Below are positions 63,571-64,000 of a DNA stretch of 64,000 nucleotides, piece by piece. Source of the DNA: Nematopogon swammerdamellus. Taxonomy: Eukaryota; Arthropoda; Insecta; Lepidoptera; Adelidae. The translations under genes were made by a program, and so were the position numbers. A model generated the notes under the pieces. That model ran no database searches. It was not told the DNA's origin and was given only the letters and a program-made list of their open reading frames with translations. Numbering within the stretch: position 1 is the stretch's first letter; each line of letters starts with the position of its first letter. The stretch lies in contig OX336336.1 in assembly GCA_946902875.1 (NCBI GenBank), positions 7,472,545 through 7,536,544 of the forward strand, read 5' to 3'.

Positions 63571-63930
63571 AACATCACCTACAACGTCCGTGATGTCAGC
63601 CCATAACACCGGGTAAACTAAGTGCCATGTCAGTACTTCCCCCTTTGATCGTACTGACTACACTGAACTGGTCGGAAAACACAAACTATTTACATAGCCG
63701 TTTCGACCGACGTTTAATTCAGTGCGGTGGTACCAACCCGGTCAGGTTAAACCCTACCACCAAGTAAGATTAGGAGGGAAGGGACCTACAGTTTTACGAG
63801 GAATCCGAACCTCGGTCAGCCTCCAACGGTCAGCGGTCACCCATCCAAGTACTGACCGCACCCAGCGTTGCTTAACATTCAATAGCGACAGTTGACTGTC
63901 TGCACCACTGAGCTATCGAAGCTGACGTGG
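63571..63930 (-). mobile_element. SINE family A with tRNA/5S head, tail-truncated
   Basis: On the - strand: TCAGCTTCGATAGCTCAGTG head, TTAAGCAACGCTGGGTGCGG and TCAGTACTTGGATGGGTGAC 5S-like part, CCGAGGTTCGGATTCCTCG T-arm-like hairpin, core and tail to GATGTTGCAGAAC, where it meets the tandem array; the last ~30 bp and A tail are absent. Confidence 0.88.
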
Positions 63931-64000
63931 TCCTATTTTAATTGGGTCAAGATCGGATTGGAAAGCGAGGCGGAATCGCGAGGCCGAAGGCCGAGCGATT
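63931..64000. other. Window end, short unassigned sequence
   Basis: GTCCTATTTTAATTGGGTCA and GAGGCGGAATCGCGAGGCCG were not matched elsewhere in the window. Confidence 0.4.

Larger units (their letters stand above)
59511..64000 (+). other. Probable first intron of the acyltransferase-like gene (incomplete)
   Basis: After the donor at 59511 no further exon with acyltransferase motifs was seen before the window ends. The interval holds a MITE, a GC-rich dispersed repeat, an antisense coding relic, two copies of a short dispersed repeat, a complex tandem array and a SINE, each listed separately. Intron status is inferred. Confidence 0.45.

Noticed and set aside
62935..63609. Two long overlapping ORFs on opposite strands (224 and 192 codons)
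   Set aside because: Both arise from tandem units whose lengths are multiples of 3.

Overview
This is nuclear DNA from an insect, most likely a moth or butterfly. It is AT-rich, its protein exons are split by GT-AG introns of 0.7 to 10 kb, and the non-coding sequence is crowded with short non-LTR retrotransposon fragments, SINEs, MITE-like inverted repeats and tandem arrays. Nothing bacterial or viral was recognised.

The main gene lies on the + strand from 9493 to 40432. Eleven exons join in consistent reading phase into 666 codons plus a stop. They encode most of a metabotropic GABA-B receptor subunit 1: the second lobe of the Venus-flytrap domain with three of the residues known to bind GABA in the mammalian protein, all seven membrane helices, a C-terminal coiled coil for pairing with subunit 2, and a PDZ-type C-terminus (ESYL). 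The signal peptide and first lobe are absent, so the 5' part of the gene should lie upstream of the window. Positions 1-9492 are then probably intron.

At 59320-59510 a first coding exon starts on the + strand. It resembles the N-terminal membrane segment of a 1-acylglycerol-3-phosphate acyltransferase, and the gene continues beyond the window. Two exon-like pieces could not be assigned: 45857-45928, with a 3'UTR-like stretch after it, and 58762-58854. An unrecognised, frameshifted coding relic lies antisense at about 61075-61730.

The rest is repeats. There are two sizeable 5'-truncated reverse-transcriptase elements (22980-25115 + and 32285-33999 -) and about a dozen smaller LINE pieces. Three SINE families are present; one has a composite tRNA/5S-rRNA promoter head. 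There is a hAT-type MITE with a perfect 8-bp target duplication, several other inverted-repeat elements, a 3.4-kb foldback element with arms of about 475 bp, and tandem arrays with periods of 94, 126, 66, about 105, 100 and 57/66/90 bp.

The most noteworthy signals are the tRNA-5S composite SINE and its sharing of a central core with a second SINE that has a different head and tail; two intronic tandem arrays in the receptor gene that run into splice acceptors (exons 5 and 7 of this window), one of which duplicates the acceptor itself; and a nested-insertion record (LINE inside SINE, MITE inside SINE). All identifications were made by eye. Family names for repeats are approximate.
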